From Bacteroidales bacterium UBA7569 (lineage in GTDB: Bacteria > Bacteroidota > Bacteroidia > Bacteroidales > Paludibacteraceae): a stretch of 42,315 bases of DNA. Below, piece by piece: positions 41,421 through 42,315 of this stretch. How positions within the stretch are numbered: the stretch's first letter is position 1; each line of letters starts with the position of its first letter. A program made the translations under genes and the position numbers. The notes below the pieces were generated by a model that ran no database searches, was not told the origin of the DNA, and worked only from the letters and a program-made list of their open reading frames with translations. Location: positions 1 through 42,315 of the forward strand of contig DLLF01000001.1 in assembly GCA_002477945.1 (NCBI GenBank). The letters are read 5' to 3'.

Positions 41421-42281
41421 TTATTGAGCCCCCTCTCTGAGGGGGTTGGGGGAGTCGTTGGTTAGTTCTTGCCCCATTATCGTATACGTCTTGCCCCCTC
41501 TTTCTATCAGCACTTGTCCGTTGCGGATAATCTTGTGCGCATCGGTGGCAACAACGTCAGCAGCCGTGTCGCCAATGCCTGTACCGGTCCCACTTGCTTG
41601 CACAGGGCGGACTGTCAGACCGAATATGCGATCGCCGTAGTCTCTGTTCACACTGCTGCGAGAGAAGTTGATGCGCAGCGCGCAAGTAGGATAGTTACCT
41701 TCGTCCAACGATGACGACCAGTAGTAACCATCGGTGCCTGCAAGGTAATGGTCCGTACCTTTGCGCCACCCCGCAGCGGGGAGAAAGATGGCGTTGCTGT
41801 TCGTCTTGCTTGCTACAAGGTGCCCATCGACCCCGTTTTGCGTTGTCCACGTCCACGTGCAGTTCTCCTGCAACTCCTTCCATTCGGCATCGGTAGGCAT
41901 ACGCCAACTGCCACCCCAGTTCACGTGAGCGGCATCGTCCTCCGGCTCCAAGACTGTCTTGTTGTCGGTGAACTCGTTATCACCAAAACGATCATGGTTG
42001 CAGTACTTTGTGAGTTTGTCGTAATCACCCTTGGCATGCTTGTAGTTCTCCCACAAGAAGTCCTCTTTTGTGGCGGTCTCGCCCCAAGCGAAAAAGTCGC
42101 CGTAGCCTTCGGGTGTGGTGGCACCTACGTTGCACGATGCCCATTTCAGCCCGCTCGGAAGTCCGAGGTCAACGGCTTGTACGTCAGCAGGTGCTGTCTG
42201 TGCGCTTGCCTGTGCGCCCGCGTTTGCTGCACCGGCGAATGTTATCGCTGCGAGTGCCAAAGTGAGTAAGGTTTTCTTCAT
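41421..42281 (-). CDS. Exported FISUMP-type protein, module type A, with repeat-extended C-terminus
   Basis: A 286-residue protein with a signal peptide (1-27, ending QASAQ). The type A module shows AVDLGLPSGLKWASCNVGAT, YGDFFAWGETATKEDF, WRMPTDAEWKELQENCTW, NAIFLPAAGW, GYYWSSSLDEG and GLTVRPVQ. The conserved tail KIIRNGQVLIERGGKTYTIM plus GQEL is followed by 13 extra residues (TNDSPNPLREGAQ) that are encoded by the dispersed element at 41429-41463. It is the most upstream paralog in the window; its promoter lies to the right of 42281 or outside. Function unknown. Confidence 0.78.
   Translation of the reverse strand: MKKTLLTLALAAITFAGAANAGAQASAQTAPADVQAVDLGLPSGLKWASCNVGATTPEGYGDFFAWGETATKEDFLWENYKHAKGDYDKLTKYCNHDRFGDNEFTDNKTVLEPEDDAAHVNWGGSWRMPTDAEWKELQENCTWTWTTQNGVDGHLVASKTNSNAIFLPAAGWRKGTDHYLAGTDGYYWSSSLDEGNYPTCALRINFSRSSVNRDYGDRIFGLTVRPVQASGTGTGIGDTAADVVATDAHKIIRNGQVLIERGGKTYTIMGQELTNDSPNPLREGAQ
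41429..41463. repeat. Dispersed element CCCCCTCTCTGAGGGGG..GGGGGAGTC, copy 3, inside a coding end
   Basis: This copy matches 25028-25064 and 31239-31277 in sequence and orientation, but overlaps the last codons of the 286-residue paralog and lies 8 nt from its stop codon region. Confidence 0.72.
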
Positions 42282-42315
42282 ATCTGTTGATTTATTTTAT
42301 ATTATGCTGTTGTTT

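Noticed and set aside
32542..42281. Diversity-generating retroelement variable proteins (C-type-lectin-like paralogs)
   Set aside because: No reverse transcriptase, Avd protein, or template/variable repeat pair with adenine-biased differences is seen in the window.

Overview
The window reads as chromosomal DNA of a Bacteroidota bacterium, order Bacteroidales; I cannot fix the family. The grounds are: type IX secretion (Por) C-terminal tails on two exported proteins, several FISUMP ('Fibrobacter succinogenes major paralogous') domain proteins, Bacteroidetes-type promoters (TTTG or TTGC, 19-20 nt, TAnnTTTG) before at least seven transcription units, few Shine-Dalgarno sites, and a MraY with a long insertion of a kind I associate with this phylum. 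MurE carries the DNPR motif, so the wall should contain meso-diaminopimelate. GC-rich palindromic and short tandem repeats fill nearly every intergenic gap over 300 nt.

Layout. 1-131 is the 3' end of a succinate dehydrogenase/fumarate reductase iron-sulfur subunit gene, followed by a bidirectional terminator and a DUF975 membrane protein gene (-). 1196-6696 (-) encodes two type IX secreted enzymes, a phosphodiester glycosidase (NAGPA family) and an N-acetylmuramoyl-L-alanine amidase. 7261-13944 (+) is a tight five-gene operon: NamZ exo-muramidase, a D-lactate-dehydrogenase-like FAD/Fe-S oxidoreductase, a CYTH protein, a DUF4301 protein and a HAD hydrolase. 14064-24420 (-) is the division and cell wall cluster mraZ-rsmH-ftsL-ftsI-murE-mraY-murD-ftsW-murG, which stops after murG. 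25070-28931 (-) is an operon of an AmgK-like sugar kinase fused to a RapZ C-terminal domain, a MurU-like nucleotidyltransferase and an AspT/YidE-type transporter. 28987-30881 (-) holds a flavin reductase gene and glyA. 31741-32244 (-) is a small lipoprotein gene. 32542-42281 is a block of five FISUMP paralogs (-), interrupted by one AAA_14/DUF4143 ATPase gene (+) bracketed by palindromic repeats.

How the genes fit together. The first 29 kb is largely about peptidoglycan. The dcw cluster makes lipid II and septal wall; the amidase and NamZ break wall material down; AmgK/MurU would return free MurNAc to UDP-MurNAc, bypassing MurA/MurB. The RapZ-like domain on the kinase suggests amino-sugar sensing. 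The D-lactate-dehydrogenase-like protein, translationally coupled to NamZ, could oxidise the lactyl group of MurNAc. DUF4301 carries motifs resembling UDP-sugar pyrophosphorylases.

The most unusual parts are the kinase-RapZ fusion in its operon, a two-repeat MraZ operator overlapping the mraZ promoter, the ATPase gene whose transcript ends would be complementary over 25 nt, the paralog block sharing a short C-terminal tail, and a dispersed repeat that has extended one protein's C-terminus.
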